From an uncultured Lachnospiraceae bacterium (GTDB lineage: Bacteria > Bacillota > Clostridia > Lachnospirales > Lachnospiraceae): a stretch of DNA of 40,009 bases. The stretch is from NCBI GenBank assembly GCA_947169935.1, contig CAMVRS010000011.1, positions 1 to 40,009 on the forward strand. The letters are read 5' to 3'. The position numbers were made by a program, and so were the translations under genes. The notes under the pieces are model-generated. The model was not told the DNA's origin and made no database searches. It saw only the letters and a program-made list of their open reading frames with translations. Shown here piece after piece: positions 7,092 to 14,019 of this stretch (its first letter is position 1; each line of letters starts with the position of its first letter).

Positions 7092-7931
7092 ATGATCGTA
7101 ATAGAGAATCTTCAAAAGAAATATAAAGGTTTTGAACTAAATGTATCCATAAATATCCCGGAAGGGACTGTGACCGGTCTGATCGGAAAGAACGGAGCCG
7201 GCAAGAGCACGACCATCAAGTCTATTCTGGGACTGGTCCGGCCGGACAGCGGCAGCATAAAGGTTCTGGGAAAGGATCCGGGGGAGGAACTGGATTCCAT
7301 AGGCGTGGCGCTTTCCGATTCGAACTTCAGCATGATGCTGAATATCAAGGATGTGGTAAGCATCCTGCGGGCTTCCTATAAGGATTTTCAGGAAGAGGAA
7401 TTCACGGAAAGATGCAAAAGGCAGAACCTTCCTTTCGATAAACCGATCAAGGATTTCTCAAGCGGTATGAAAGCAAAGCTGAAAGTGCTTTCGGCGTTAA
7501 GCCATAAGGCAAAGCTTCTGGTATTGGACGAGCCTACCACAGGCCTTGATGTACTGGCAAGAAATGAGGTGCTTGATCTGCTCCGTGAATATATGGAAGA
7601 AGATCCTTCAAGGTCGATCCTTATAAGCTCACATATATCGTCGGATCTTGAAGGGCTTTGCGATGATATCTATATGATAGACAGAGGACGTATCTGCCTT
7701 CATGAGGATACCGATACACTGCTTGGCCGCTACGGGATCCTTAAGATGTCGGACAAAGAATTCGAGGAGCTTGATAAGCAATATATAAAGGTGAGCAGGA
7801 AAGAACGGCTGAGTGTAACCTGTCTGACTGATGAAAAGCAGTATTATCTTGATAATTATCCGAATATCGTAGTGGAAAACAGCAGTATCGATGATATCAT
7901 CGTTTTGACTTTGGGAGGGAATGAGAGATGA
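7092..7931 (+). CDS. ABC transporter ATP-binding protein (YtrB-like)
   Basis: This 279-aa nucleotide-binding subunit energises the membrane partner encoded next. Seen motifs: Walker A GKNGAGKST (32-40), a signature-like FSSGMKAKLK (the usual LSGGQ degenerated to SSGMK, as is common in this exporter subgroup), Walker B LLVLDEPTTGLD and the H-loop ILISSH. About 70 residues follow the core domain, as in YtrB/CcmA-like subunits. The ribosome binding site AAGGAG is well placed. It overlaps the permease by 4 bases (ATGA), indicating translational coupling. Substrate is not deducible; YtrA-regulated exporters usually respond to envelope-active compounds. Confidence 0.88.
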   Translation: MIVIENLQKKYKGFELNVSINIPEGTVTGLIGKNGAGKSTTIKSILGLVRPDSGSIKVLGKDPGEELDSIGVALSDSNFSMMLNIKDVVSILRASYKDFQEEEFTERCKRQNLPFDKPIKDFSSGMKAKLKVLSALSHKAKLLVLDEPTTGLDVLARNEVLDLLREYMEEDPSRSILISSHISSDLEGLCDDIYMIDRGRICLHEDTDTLLGRYGILKMSDKEFEELDKQYIKVSRKERLSVTCLTDEKQYYLDNYPNIVVENSSIDDIIVLTLGGNER

Positions 7932-8593
7932 AAGGATTATTGATAAAAGATCTTCATATGCTGGCTCAGCAGAAAAAGCTTATGGCACTTTATCTTGTTC
8001 TGGCTGTATTCCTGGGATATTCCATGGATAGCTCTTTTGTGGTAAGTTATTTTCCCATGATCGCGGTACTTCTGGCTTTTAGCACGATCTCAAATGACAG
8101 CTTTGATAACGGTATGGCTTTTCTTATGGCGATGCCGGGGACAAGAAAAAACTATGCAAAAGAAAAGTTCCTGCTTTCATTTATGGTATTGGCTGTATCA
8201 TGGGTATTTGCCCTTGTTGTACAGTTTGCATCCCTGATGATAAAGAAAGAGAGCTTTGACGTCCTGGATCTTTTAGGACAGGATCTGATGTATATACCGG
8301 TATTTATGCTGGTATGCAGTGTGATGATACCTATAGTGCTTAAATTCGGAGCCGAAAAGGGACGACTGGTATTCTTTGCCATTTTCGGAATCGGAGCGCT
8401 GGTTATCATATTCGGAGGCAAGATAGCTGATTTCCTGGGAAGCACTACGGGTTTTGATGCTAAGGCGTTTATCTCCGGACTTGAGCAGATACCGGCTGTT
8501 ACGGTAGCCGGAGTGATGGGAGCCGTAGCTGTTGTGATCATGCTTGTTTCACTTCTGATCAGCACGGGTATAATGAATAGGAAAGAGTTTTAA
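7928..8593 (+). CDS. ABC-2-type transporter permease (YtrC/D-like)
   Basis: This 221-aa integral membrane protein has about six hydrophobic segments (near 18-30, 37-55, 78-98, 115-135, 147-165 and 190-215). A cytoplasmic N-terminus begins MKGLLIKDLHML, the usual opening of small ABC-2 permeases (ABC2_membrane_5 type). The segment SNDSFDNGMAFLMAMPGTRK, between the second and third membrane segments, is the conserved cytosolic loop of this family ('LPVSRKxYVxxK'). It is the membrane half of the transporter with the ATPase at 7092-7931, to which it is coupled by ATGA. As one permease is present, the functional unit is probably a homodimer of each half. Confidence 0.8.
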   Translation: MKGLLIKDLHMLAQQKKLMALYLVLAVFLGYSMDSSFVVSYFPMIAVLLAFSTISNDSFDNGMAFLMAMPGTRKNYAKEKFLLSFMVLAVSWVFALVVQFASLMIKKESFDVLDLLGQDLMYIPVFMLVCSVMIPIVLKFGAEKGRLVFFAIFGIGALVIIFGGKIADFLGSTTGFDAKAFISGLEQIPAVTVAGVMGAVAVVIMLVSLLISTGIMNRKEF

Positions 8594-8613
8594 TCATCAC
8601 AACAGAGGTTTTA

Positions 8614-9210
8614 ATGATTAAAAAAGTAGAAAACTTATCGAAAAGCCAGCTTAAAAAGATCCGCACACTTATTGGCGAAGCCTTTGTGACCAATGAACTG
8701 TTTCATGACTGGGGATCTTATGATGAGCGTCGTGAAGATGTCATGACGTACCTGGCGCTGTATGTGGACTATGTATACAAAGCCGGCGAATTATATGCAA
8801 ACGAGGATCTTACCGGATTTATCGGATTGGAGGATTCGGCGCATGCACATAAGCTTCCGCAGTTATGGATGCTGATAAGGATGATGGCGAAGATCAGGCG
8901 GTCCAGGCTTAAGAGCCTTCTGAATTATGCGGACCAGATCCGCGGAGCGAATGCGGAGTATGCAAAACAGCGGCATCTGGATGTACTTATGGTCTGCGTT
9001 GATAAAAAATACCAGGGGCAGGGGATCGCAACCGAGCTGGTGGAATATGCAAAGAATATGTCGGATGAGCTTGATATACCGGTTTTATTCGATACGGATA
9101 TGAAAGACTATGCATATATGTATCTGCATCTTGGCTGTGAACTCTACAGTACGGTTACAGCAGATAACGGTGTGACAAGATACTGCCTTTGTTATAAAAA
9201 TGTTCAGTGA
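8614..9210 (+). CDS. GNAT-family N-acetyltransferase
   Basis: A 198-aa cytoplasmic acyl-CoA-dependent acetyltransferase. The acetyl-CoA binding motif A is LMVCVDKKYQGQGIATELV (QGQGIA is the pyrophosphate loop, near residues 138-143), followed by motif B in YAYMYLHLGCELY. The N-terminal half is helical. It follows the ABC permease by 20 bases with an AGAGG ribosome binding site, so it is probably part of the GntR-controlled operon. Acetylation of an antibiotic or small amine in concert with the exporter is a guess from context. It ends just before an inverted-repeat promoter of the next operon. Confidence 0.82.
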   Translation: MIKKVENLSKSQLKKIRTLIGEAFVTNELFHDWGSYDERREDVMTYLALYVDYVYKAGELYANEDLTGFIGLEDSAHAHKLPQLWMLIRMMAKIRRSRLKSLLNYADQIRGANAEYAKQRHLDVLMVCVDKKYQGQGIATELVEYAKNMSDELDIPVLFDTDMKDYAYMYLHLGCELYSTVTADNGVTRYCLCYKNVQ

Positions 9211-9216
9211 AATGTC

Positions 9217-9249
9217 ATAAATGACAGATATGTCATTTATTGGTATAAT
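9217..9249 (+). promoter_or_regulatory. Promoter with inverted-repeat operator for the lipoprotein/VYAGP/rSAM operon
   Basis: ATGACA (9221-9226), a 17-base spacer and TATAAT (9244-9249) make a strong promoter. ATAAATGACA (9217-9226) and TGTCATTTAT (9231-9240) form a perfect 10-bp inverted repeat around GATA that covers the -35 box and spacer. A further TGTCAT half-site lies at 9213-9218. This fits an operator for an unidentified dimeric regulator. Confidence 0.7.
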
Positions 9250-9288
9250 AATATTTTATATTGATATGAAAAAGTTGAGGAGAGAATT

Positions 9289-10338
9289 ATGAAAAAGAAA
9301 TCTGTAATTGCTGCAATAGGAAAATTTGCATGTATGGTACCGCTGATGGCAATGCTCACCGGCTGTAACGGGAAGGATGTTACGCCGGAGCCGGATAAGC
9401 CGGCTGTAACTTTAGATCCCGCCGATACCACGGAACCCATTGCCACCACCGCACCTGAAAGCCCGGATGAACCTGAGGAAACACCGGCAGGATCAGAGGA
9501 TGATGTAACAGAACCCGTGACTGCCGGCGGAAGAAAAGACGGTGAGCGCTTTGAGGACACCATCATGCTTGAAGGCATGGAGGAGATTGTTAAATACGAA
9601 CATGTAAAGAACGAGGCAATCGGCTTTGAAATGGATTACGATTATGAGAGTTTAGCCCGGAGCAAGGATGCGGGCGTGGAACGTTTCGTTTCCATATATG
9701 ACAATGCGGATTCTCCGGAGAATTATCTTGAGGTGACATTCAGTCCGGAAGACCGCGATACAGCCTCTGAAGCGATCCAGGCGAAGCTTATGAAAAAATA
9801 TGACGTCATGACAGGAATTACCAAGCTGGATAATGCAGGTGACTGTTTTGAGATCGATGCATTATGGGCCAGCGGTGGAGGACCGATCGACCGGATGCAG
9901 ATGGTTTATATCATTCCCGTTTCCGACGGCTGCGTGATCGCTGCGGCGCATTTTGCTGCTGAAGCTTCGGAAGGCTTCGGAAGACGTTTCGCTGAAATAG
10001 TGAATACCATAACAATCATAGACAGGACTGCAGACAGCAGACTTTCTGATGATGAAGTATTTTATGCGATCGTAGATTACTGCCATGACAACTATCCGGA
10101 TCTGGACAAGATAATAGAAGAAGGAGATTATCCGACTTATTGGGATATAGAATCCACCAGCGATAAGGGAGTAGTTATCCTTTTCAGATCGTATACGGGT
10201 GCACAGGTCAGATATTATGTTGATCCTTATTCAGGAGATACCTATGTCACCGAATATGTTCCCGCAATAACCCCGAATGAAGAAATGACGGAAACGCGTT
10301 TAAATGTGAGATATTATCTTAATGCAAAACAGAATTAA
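9289..10338 (+). CDS. Secreted lipoprotein of unknown function
   Basis: A 349-aa lipoprotein. Residues 1-25 are a signal peptide with lipobox LTGC (lipidated C26). Residues about 30-90 form a Thr/Pro/Glu-rich linker of the kind that spans the Gram-positive wall. Two globular stretches follow (about 95-245 and 250-349), with no family I can name with confidence. The first contains ENYLEVTFSPEDRDTASEAI and resembles substrate-shielding or stress-response lipoprotein domains only in general layout. It is the first gene of an operon with a strong promoter and a perfect operator-like inverted repeat 40 bases upstream. The VYAGP-repeat protein starts 14 bases after its stop, so it is a candidate accessory (export, display or receptor) component of that system. 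Confidence 0.75.
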   Translation: MKKKSVIAAIGKFACMVPLMAMLTGCNGKDVTPEPDKPAVTLDPADTTEPIATTAPESPDEPEETPAGSEDDVTEPVTAGGRKDGERFEDTIMLEGMEEIVKYEHVKNEAIGFEMDYDYESLARSKDAGVERFVSIYDNADSPENYLEVTFSPEDRDTASEAIQAKLMKKYDVMTGITKLDNAGDCFEIDALWASGGGPIDRMQMVYIIPVSDGCVIAAAHFAAEASEGFGRRFAEIVNTITIIDRTADSRLSDDEVFYAIVDYCHDNYPDLDKIIEEGDYPTYWDIESTSDKGVVILFRSYTGAQVRYYVDPYSGDTYVTEYVPAITPNEEMTETRLNVRYYLNAKQN

Positions 10339-10351
10339 AGGAGCAGCATCT

Positions 10352-10762
10352 ATGGATAATAATGACGAAAAAAATATGAATAAGGAAATTGATCTGAATC
10401 AGATGATGATGGTTTATGCCGGACCGCAGATGATGGCCGTTTATGCAGGACCGACGCAGATTGGGATGGTTTATGCAGGACCGCCGATGATGGCCGTTTA
10501 TGCGGGGCCTGTGAGCAGTCCTGCTCCTGATAATATGATAGGAATCGGGACGGTAAAGGTCCGTGAGGGGATATACTGCTTCTGCCCGGAATGCGGGACT
10601 ATGTCGAAGGGTGAAAATTTCTGCCGTGATTGCGGAACGCCCTTAAAGGACGCTAAGCGCTACAGGGACTGCCCGGGCTGCGGAACCAGACTCGGTGCGG
10701 AAGAGAAATTCTGTCGCGAATGCGGAAAGAAGCAGGATACGGAGGAGACCGGACTGGCGTAA
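10352..10762 (+). CDS. VYAGP-repeat protein with double zinc ribbon, candidate rSAM-modified peptide
   Basis: A 136-aa protein in two parts. Residues 18-53 hold four near-identical units ending in VYAGP (21-25, 30-34, 40-44, 49-53; spacing 9, 10, 9), each preceded by Met-rich residues (MMM, MMA, IGM, MMA). Residues 76-124 hold two zinc ribbons, each with two CxxC knuckles (C78/C81 with C91/C94, and C107/C110 with C121/C124). A radical SAM/SPASM gene starts 3 bases after the stop. Repeated short aromatic motifs next to such an enzyme are a hallmark of RiPP precursors; here the zinc ribbons would have to act as the recognition part and lie C-terminal to the repeats, which is unusual. The start is ATG 10352, with AAAGGAG upstream. 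Modification is inferred, not seen. Alternative: a zinc-ribbon membrane-associated or scaffold protein unrelated to the neighbour. Confidence 0.7.
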   Translation: MDNNDEKNMNKEIDLNQMMMVYAGPQMMAVYAGPTQIGMVYAGPPMMAVYAGPVSSPAPDNMIGIGTVKVREGIYCFCPECGTMSKGENFCRDCGTPLKDAKRYRDCPGCGTRLGAEEKFCRECGKKQDTEETGLA

Positions 10763-10765
10763 GCT

Positions 10766-11782
10766 ATGGGAAAATATCAGTTAAAACAATGTGTATGGGA
10801 GATCACCCTGGCCTGCTGCTTTTCCTGCAAGTATTGCGGATCCGGCGGTGGTAAGGCAAGGGAGAACGAGCTGAGTGAAGAAGAGTGCTTAAAACTGGCG
10901 GATGATCTGGCAGAGCTAGGCTGCCGTCGTATAAACCTGATAGGCGGGGAGATATTCATGCGCCCTGACTGGAAGAATATTGTAGACCGCCTGGTAAAGA
11001 ACGGTATGGCGGTATGCATAATCAGTAACGGCTATATGATAGACACCGATCTGGCGATGCAGCTTAAGGCACTGAATATAGAATCTTTGGCGCTTTCGCT
11101 GGACGGGCCGGCGTGCATTCATGACCGCTATCGTCAGGAGGGCAGTTTCAAACGTGTGAAACGGGCCCTGGGCGTACTTGCAAATGTGGGAGTGCCCACT
11201 TCTGTTATCAGTACGCTTAATTCGGAAAATGAAAAGACTTTAGAAGAGCTCTATGATTTTCTTATAGATTATCCCATTTTTGCCTGGCAGCTGCAGGCCT
11301 GCCTTCCCATGGGGAATGCATCCCGGTCCGGAGTGGATCACCGATTTGATGTTAAGCGTGTCATACGTTTTGTTGAGGAACATGATGATGCACCTTTCGC
11401 AATAGGGATAGCGGATAACATAGGTTATTTCACACCCGGTGAAGGGTCGCTGCGTGGCAACAGGAGCGGCGTTGCTGTTTATAAGGGATGTCAGGCCGGA
11501 CTTACGGTAATAGGTATCGACAGCATAGGAAATGTTAAAGGCTGCGAATCCCTTTATGATGAAAGATTTTTTGAAGGAAATATCAGGCAGCGCAGCTTAA
11601 AGAGCATATGGGAAGATCCCGATGCCTTTGCATATAACAGGAAGTTCGATACGGATAAGCTTACGGGGAAATGTGCATCCTGTGATAAAAAGGAAGCCTG
11701 CCGCGGAGGCTGCCGTTCAATGGCATATTTTGCAGGCGGAAAACTTTATGAAGCGCCTTATTGTGCAAGAGAATTTCAGTAG
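10766..11782 (+). CDS. Radical SAM/SPASM peptide-modifying enzyme
   Basis: This 338-aa enzyme binds a [4Fe-4S] cluster and S-adenosylmethionine through C17-x3-C21-x2-C24 (in LACCFSCKYCG). It continues with the GGE motif (LIGGEIF) and a partial TIM barrel. Its C-terminus has the full seven-cysteine SPASM pattern: C-x12-G-x4-C (GCQAGLTVIGIDSIGNVKGC), then C-x2-C-x5-C-x3-C (CASCDKKEACRGGC), and a final C in APYC. SPASM enzymes with auxiliary clusters mostly modify ribosomal peptides or proteins by crosslinking, thioether formation or oxidation (for example AnSME and PqqE). The gene follows the VYAGP-repeat gene by 3 bases and has no close ribosome binding site of its own, so translation is probably coupled; that repeat protein is the obvious candidate substrate. 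Its 3' end overlaps the convergent cyclase gene by 7 bases. Confidence 0.9.
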   Translation: MGKYQLKQCVWEITLACCFSCKYCGSGGGKARENELSEEECLKLADDLAELGCRRINLIGGEIFMRPDWKNIVDRLVKNGMAVCIISNGYMIDTDLAMQLKALNIESLALSLDGPACIHDRYRQEGSFKRVKRALGVLANVGVPTSVISTLNSENEKTLEELYDFLIDYPIFAWQLQACLPMGNASRSGVDHRFDVKRVIRFVEEHDDAPFAIGIADNIGYFTPGEGSLRGNRSGVAVYKGCQAGLTVIGIDSIGNVKGCESLYDERFFEGNIRQRSLKSIWEDPDAFAYNRKFDTDKLTGKCASCDKKEACRGGCRSMAYFAGGKLYEAPYCAREFQ

Positions 11783-12858
11783 ACTATCTTGTCCCTGCCG
11801 CTCTGTTTGCCGTCATAGAGTTTGCCGTCGGCATCCTTGAGATTATCGGTGAGGGTCTTCATCTTATCATATTCGGTGAGGCCGTAAGTCATGGTAACGC
11901 TGATATTATGACCGTCGGTCTCCACCAGGATCTTGCGGATACGGCTCTGGACTCTGTAGAGTACGTCTATGGCCTGGTCGCCGTTCATATTGGGAAAGGC
12001 GATAAAGAATTCTTCTCCTCCCCATCTGGCTACAAAGCCGCTGTCTCCCACGGTGGAAGCAAGAGCTGCGGCTACAGCTTTCAGCACCAGGTCGCCTGCA
12101 TCATGACCGTAAGTATCGTTTACTTGCTTGAAGTGATCTATATCGCAGATGCAGATGCTTGCTATCATTTCATCTGCCTTCTTTACAAAATCCTCAAGAT
12201 AATCTATAGCCATGCCACGGTTGTTGAGCCCTGTCAGAGGATCGGTGTTTGCCTTATCCTGCAGCCGTTTATTATATTCTATGAGTTTGTTTTCCATCTT
12301 AAGATTATCTTTGGAAAAGATATGGGCGGCTATGCAGGTGCATAAGATCATGATGAACATGTTGCAGTCCCTGACGCAGCGGTGCGCTGCAGTATTCAGG
12401 GCCAGCAGGGGGAGCCTGCTGCCATAGAGCATGGACATGCCGTGATAGACCGCAAAGGTACAGATACCGAAGACAACCTTATAGGGAAGGCTGTCATAGC
12501 TTGCAAAAAAGAAAATGAATATTACAAAAGGCGGGAATATCTGAAAACTCGAATCCGGTCCGAAAAGCCAGAGCATTGCTGAAGCCCAGACGGTAGTTAC
12601 TATTATAAAGGACCAGACCAGAGGCTTTTTGGGTATAAGATAGGAAAGCACAAATACCATGGAATAAAATACAGCCAGCAGCAGATTGCCTACAGCGGCA
12701 GAATTGATCTTTACCCAGAAAAAACCAAGGGTCATGAACAGGAAGAAGACGATAAGCGTAATGCACAGAATACGCACAAGAACAGCCATTTTCTTTGACT
12801 CATTTTCTCTGGCAGTGTCCTGTGTGATGAATTTTTTGAGCTTCTCCATAAGTGTCAT
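11776..12858 (-). CDS. Membrane-bound GGDEF diguanylate cyclase
   Basis: A 360-aa protein that makes cyclic di-GMP from two GTP. Residues about 28-180 contain about six hydrophobic segments, a membrane sensor module without a recognised ligand domain. A short helical linker (about 183-203, NKLIEYNKRLQDKANTDPLTG) leads into the GGDEF domain (about 205-360). The active-site motif is GGEEF (280-284), which is catalytically competent. The RxxD inhibitory site that normally precedes it is absent (GDSGFVAR), so product inhibition is probably lost. It is convergent with the radical SAM gene and divergent from the sugar sensor operon. The start codon context is weak; a Met three codons later is possible. 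No phosphodiesterase (EAL/HD-GYP) is in the window. Confidence 0.88.
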   Translation of the reverse strand: MTLMEKLKKFITQDTARENESKKMAVLVRILCITLIVFFLFMTLGFFWVKINSAAVGNLLLAVFYSMVFVLSYLIPKKPLVWSFIIVTTVWASAMLWLFGPDSSFQIFPPFVIFIFFFASYDSLPYKVVFGICTFAVYHGMSMLYGSRLPLLALNTAAHRCVRDCNMFIMILCTCIAAHIFSKDNLKMENKLIEYNKRLQDKANTDPLTGLNNRGMAIDYLEDFVKKADEMIASICICDIDHFKQVNDTYGHDAGDLVLKAVAAALASTVGDSGFVARWGGEEFFIAFPNMNGDQAIDVLYRVQSRIRKILVETDGHNISVTMTYGLTEYDKMKTLTDNLKDADGKLYDGKQSGRDKIVY

Positions 12859-12927
12859 AGCTTTTTCATTATATTCTATCCAATATGTACATACAACTAT
12901 TATTTTACTTTTGCTTTTTTGAAAGTA

Positions 12928-12936
12928 TGTTATAAT
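12928..12936 (+). promoter_or_regulatory. Extended -10 promoter of the sugar-sensor operon
   Basis: TGTTATAAT at 12928-12936 is an extended -10 element (TGnTATAAT). It lies 33 bases before the GTG start at 12970 and downstream of the divergent cyclase gene. The -35 region is weak, as expected for an extended -10 promoter or one needing an activator. Confidence 0.6.
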
Positions 12937-12969
12937 CAGAAAAACGATTTGGTTCAGGGGAGTGCGGAC

Positions 12970-14019
12970 GTGCGTTCAAAGTCGATCATCTTTCCCATAT
13001 TAAGCATAGTTTTTGCAGCTGCGGTATTTGCCGTGGCTTGGATATATTTTCGCTTTATTTCCGGAACGGATGCGGATGAGGAGCCTGTAAAGAACTATAG
13101 CCGTTATTATGCAATGATCACGGATGACTATAAGTCCTCCTTCTGGCAGTATGTATGGAAGGGTGCCGGAGAAGCTGCAGAGGATAAAGATGCTTATGTG
13201 GAACTCTTCGGATCGAACTTAAGCTACGATTATTCTACCGAAGAGCTGATGGAGATGGCCATTGCAGCTAAGGTTGACGGGATAATGGTATACGGCAGCG
13301 GACAGGAGGAGCTGGCAGGACTTATAAATGAAGCGGTAGAGAAGGGCATACCCGTGGTGACCATGTATTCGGATATACCCGAGACCGGCAGGTGCTCTTA
13401 TGTGGGTGTCAGCGGTTACAATATAGGTCTTGAATACGGACGCCAGATTCTCAGTGCAAAAAACGAGATGCAGCGTCTTGCCGGCGATATGGAAGAGGAA
13501 CCCAAAGCAAGCTACAGCGTCACCGTGCTTGTTGAGGAAAAGAAGCCCCTTTATGACCAGAATGTAATATTGTCGGGTATCAAGGACAGTCTGGAGCGTG
13601 AAGAAGCAGAGGAAGAGTTTATCATCAGGACCGTGCCGGTTGATAACAGCAATCCCTTCTCTGTTGAGGAAGCTGTCAGGGATATCTTCATGGGAGAAGA
13701 GGTGCCTGATATCATGGTATGCTTAAGCGAGCTGGATACCACCTGCGCATATCAGGCCGTCATAGATTTCAATCTGGTGGGCGCCGTTTATATACTGGGC
13801 TATTACAATTCGGAAAAGATATTGAATGCCATAAGCAGGAGCGTAGTTTATTCCTCTCTGGCCGTTGATACGCAGGAGCTTGGAAGGTACTGCGTTGAAG
13901 CTATGGATGAGTATATCAGCACGGGTAATACCAGCCAGTATTTTACCGCAGATGTAACGATAATTGACAGGAATAATGTCAGTGAATATATAAATAAGGA
14001 GGAGCCGTATGAGAAGTAA
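12970..14019 (+). CDS. Membrane-anchored periplasmic-binding-fold sugar sensor (XylFII-like)
   Basis: A 349-aa extracytoplasmic protein with one N-terminal membrane anchor (about 6-28), no lipobox, and a type 1 periplasmic-binding fold (about 45-340; AAKVDGIMVYGSGQEELAGL is a typical sugar-binding beta-alpha unit). The GTG start at 12970 is preferred because GGGGAG lies 8 bases upstream and the extended -10 element (12928-12936) would otherwise fall inside the gene. It overlaps the histidine kinase gene by 11 bases. Gene order and anchor match XylFII of clostridial XylFII-LytS-YesN systems, where the binding protein, on capturing xylose, contacts the kinase's extracellular domain. The ligand here is inferred to be a monosaccharide; the specificity is not readable. 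Confidence 0.82.
   Translation: MRSKSIIFPILSIVFAAAVFAVAWIYFRFISGTDADEEPVKNYSRYYAMITDDYKSSFWQYVWKGAGEAAEDKDAYVELFGSNLSYDYSTEELMEMAIAAKVDGIMVYGSGQEELAGLINEAVEKGIPVVTMYSDIPETGRCSYVGVSGYNIGLEYGRQILSAKNEMQRLAGDMEEEPKASYSVTVLVEEKKPLYDQNVILSGIKDSLEREEAEEEFIIRTVPVDNSNPFSVEEAVRDIFMGEEVPDIMVCLSELDTTCAYQAVIDFNLVGAVYILGYYNSEKILNAISRSVVYSSLAVDTQELGRYCVEAMDEYISTGNTSQYFTADVTIIDRNNVSEYINKEEPYEK

Noticed and set aside
10322-10351. Upstream start for the VYAGP-repeat gene
   Set aside because: This start is inside the lipoprotein gene; AAAGGAG sits in front of the ATG at 10352.
12919-12969. Upstream ATG start for the anchored sugar-sensor gene
   Set aside because: It lies before the extended -10 promoter (12928-12936) and has no ribosome binding site; the GTG at 12970 has GGGGAG and gives a proper membrane anchor.
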